A stretch of 64,000 bases of DNA from Hazenella coriacea. GTDB lineage: Bacteria; Bacillota; Bacilli; Thermoactinomycetales; Thermoactinomycetaceae. The stretch is taken from NCBI RefSeq assembly GCF_004341825.1, contig NZ_SMAG01000001.1, positions 62,001 through 126,000 of the forward strand. Reading direction: 5' to 3'. Below, in pieces: positions 62,263 to 64,000 of this stretch (the stretch's first letter is position 1; each line of letters opens with the position of its first letter). The notes beneath the pieces were generated by a model. That model ran no database searches. It saw only the letters and a program-made list of their open reading frames with translations, and was not told the origin of the DNA. Both the position numbers and the translations under genes were made by a program.

Positions 62263-63031
62263 AAAAGATCACACCTGTCGGATCTATAAACTGTTCATCT
62301 TTTTTTAGTGCAATATAAACAAGGGGCTGTCCTTCTTTTTCTCCTACCTTACCGATCGGTTGTTCTTTTTGCACCCAATCTTTCTCTTTGACAGTGATCT
62401 CTTGAAGCCAACCATACCAAGTTTCCCGACCATTCCCATGTTGAATGACCACTGTATTTCCTAACCCTTCCTTTTGGCCTGCAAAAATCACCCAACCCTC
62501 TGCTGCCGCTCCCACGGGTGACTGTATAGTTGAGCGGATTACAACCCCTTTTCTTTTGTTATCAAATGGGTAGACAATTGTTCCATTGACAGGTGTCCCC
62601 CAGCTAATTGAAGTAGCTTTCGGAGCTTCCAGCTTACTCCAAAAAGCAGGTAAAATAGAGGGTGATGTGCCAACTATTTGCTGATACCATTGGGACATTC
62701 CTGAGAAGTTAAAATCACGGGTCATCACTTGAACAGTAAATTGTTCTACAGGTCTCATCGTTGGAGAATTGGATTGAAAGACTAAGAATGTAAGTACAAA
62801 TAAAAATCCTGCCCCTATAAACTGATAGACCAAGCGACGCTCACGCCTTGACTTCTGTTTGATTCCTTGATTCCAAGGAGCCAGTTCAGATGTGGTTTGA
62901 TCTACAAAAGATTTCTCTTCCTTAAACGGCACAGGACCCGATGGCGGGGGCGGAGTTGAAATCCCTTGTTTGATTAAACGAACTTGTTGCTCCCTCCGCT
63001 TCTTAATGTTTTGGCTCCATTCTTCTTTCAC
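62255..63031 (-). CDS. spoIVFA: Stage IV sporulation protein FA
   Basis: A 258-residue regulator of SpoIVFB: cytoplasmic N-terminus (about 1-65), one helix (VYQFIGAGFLFVLTFLVF), and an extracellular LytM/M23-like domain with GTVIVYPF-type start, GLGNTVVIQHGNGRETWYGWL and YIALKKDEQFIDP. The metal-binding residues of active M23 peptidases are missing, as in known SpoIVFA, so it is a regulatory pseudo-peptidase that tethers and inhibits SpoIVFB. First gene of the spoIVF operon, in the conserved position next to minD. Confidence 0.92.
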   Translation of the reverse strand: MKEEWSQNIKKRREQQVRLIKQGISTPPPPSGPVPFKEEKSFVDQTTSELAPWNQGIKQKSRRERRLVYQFIGAGFLFVLTFLVFQSNSPTMRPVEQFTVQVMTRDFNFSGMSQWYQQIVGTSPSILPAFWSKLEAPKATSISWGTPVNGTIVYPFDNKRKGVVIRSTIQSPVGAAAEGWVIFAGQKEGLGNTVVIQHGNGRETWYGWLQEITVKEKDWVQKEQPIGKVGEKEGQPLVYIALKKDEQFIDPTGVIFFE

Positions 63032-63116
63032 TTTTACTTCACCACACTTTGTCCAAGCCTTTTTATCAACATATGTAGGACTGGATGTGGTTATTCTTTT
63101 TAAAAGTTTATATGAT

Positions 63117-63148
63117 AAAAAGGCTACACCTAGAGATGTAGCCTTTTC
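63117..63148. terminator. Terminator between minD and spoIVFA
   Basis: AAAAAGGCTACA pairs with TGTAGCCTTTT, 7 bases beyond the minD stop; separates the min and spoIVF operons. Confidence 0.85.
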
Positions 63149-63154
63149 CTATGA

Positions 63155-63949
63155 TTATGCAAACCCTAGCCATTTTTTCATTTTTGTGATAAACCTTTGT
63201 TCTGAGTCTAACACCATTAAAGGAACCATTTCACCTTGAATCCGTCTGGCGATATTCCGATATGCTTTTCCAGCAAGACTAGTATGATCAAATACCGCTG
63301 GTTCGCCTATATTTCCTGCCCGAATCACTTGTTCATCGTCAGGGACCACTCCAAGCAAATCAATAGAGAGCACAGAGACGACTTCGTCAACATCCATCAT
63401 ACCGCCTTGTTTCACCATTTGTTTTTTCATCCGATTCAAAACCAGCTTAGGCGGAACACTGACTTCTTTTTCTAATAGACCAATTACTCTGTCGGCATCT
63501 CGGATTGCTGTATGTTCGGGAGTAGTCACAATAATAGCTTGGTCTGCTCCTGCAACCGCATTCTTAAAGCCCATCTCAATCCCTGCAGGACAATCAATCA
63601 ACACATAGTCAAAATCCTCTTTGAGTTCTGCAACAATCCATCGCAGTTGGTTACTTGACAAAGCAGATTTATCTTTAGTTTGAGCGGCAGGTAATAAAAA
63701 TAGCTCCTCACACCGCTTGTCTTTGATTAATGCTTGTTGGATGCGACACGTCTTTTCAATCACATCTACAAGATCGTACACGATTCTGTTTTCTAATCCC
63801 ATTAATACATCTAGATTTCTCAAACCAATATCTGTATCAATCAAACATACTTTTTTACCTGCTAATGAAAGCGCTGTTCCGATATTAGCAGAAGTGGTAG
63901 ATTTCCCCACTCCTCCTTTACCAGAAGTAATCACGATACTCTCGCCCAT
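63155..63949 (-). CDS. minD: Septum site-determining ATPase MinD
   Basis: A 264-residue membrane-associated ATPase of the ParA/MinD group that positions division. Deviant Walker A GKGGVGKST at residues 10-17 with both lysines, CLIDTDIGLRNLDVLMGLENR switch I, VLIDCPAGIEMGFKNAVAGAD switch II. The C-terminal amphipathic helix (QRFITKMKKWLGF) for membrane binding is present. ATG after AAAGGAGGAAAGGA. minC would be expected just beyond the window edge. Confidence 0.97.
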   Translation of the reverse strand: MGESIVITSGKGGVGKSTTSANIGTALSLAGKKVCLIDTDIGLRNLDVLMGLENRIVYDLVDVIEKTCRIQQALIKDKRCEELFLLPAAQTKDKSALSSNQLRWIVAELKEDFDYVLIDCPAGIEMGFKNAVAGADQAIIVTTPEHTAIRDADRVIGLLEKEVSVPPKLVLNRMKKQMVKQGGMMDVDEVVSVLSIDLLGVVPDDEQVIRAGNIGEPAVFDHTSLAGKAYRNIARRIQGEMVPLMVLDSEQRFITKMKKWLGFA

Positions 63950-64000
63950 TCCTTTCCTCCTTTCCCGAACCTATTTCTATCTGGTGGTTTCTATTCTATT

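Overview
The window is chromosomal DNA of moderately low GC from an endospore-forming member of the Bacillota, most likely the Bacillales and quite possibly the Thermoactinomycetaceae. The order minD, spoIVFA, spoIVFB, rplU, prp, rpmA, spo0B, obg, pheB, safA, yebC, ruvA, ruvB, queA, tgt, yajC, yrzE, yrbG, spoVB, comN, secD/secF, recJ, apt follows the Bacillus subtilis minD-to-relA block. Three things differ from B. subtilis: a ruvC gene is present, SecD and SecF are separate proteins, and a class III lanthipeptide cluster and an actinomycete-like beta-helix/AAA protein are present. Genus assignment is inference. No rRNA, tRNA or CRISPR array was seen.

Left part (1-17.8 kb) is accessory metabolism and transport: dGTPase, a heterodimeric multidrug ABC exporter preceded by a leader peptide and attenuator, a LysR regulator divergent from a YjeH-like amino-acid exporter, typA, a crotonase-type fusion protein, a homogentisate dioxygenase/flavin reductase pair behind a CcpA cre site, two tandem signal peptidases and two azoreductase paralogues.

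Middle part (17.9-39.8 kb): a 765-residue beta-helix protein fused to a CbxX/CfqX-type AAA domain that has lost both Walker motifs lies divergent to a 31-codon secreted micropeptide. Then comes the conserved block apt-recJ ... secF-secD-comN-spoVB-yrbG-yrzE-yajC-tgt-queA-DUF2905-ruvB-ruvA-ruvC. A complete class III lanthipeptide locus (precursor, LanKC, MFS transporter) sits between recJ and secF.

Right part (40-64 kb): YitT, polysaccharide deacetylase, a PCYCGC lipoprotein, transporters, yebC, an NAD synthetase split into separate synthetase and glutaminase genes, a CotS-like kinase with SafA, an SGNH hydrolase/ABC operon, pheB between two copies of a dispersed repeat, an eroded toxin-immunity islet, and the obg-spo0B-rpmA-prp-rplU / spoIVFB-spoIVFA / minD block.

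Two unnamed repeat families occur: a 91-bp hairpin element (two copies) and a roughly 180-bp element (three copies). Best candidates for undescribed biology are the lanthipeptide, the beta-helix/pseudo-AAA protein with its divergent micropeptide, and the exporter attenuator. Start codons were re-chosen by Shine-Dalgarno spacing wherever the longest reading frame began too early.
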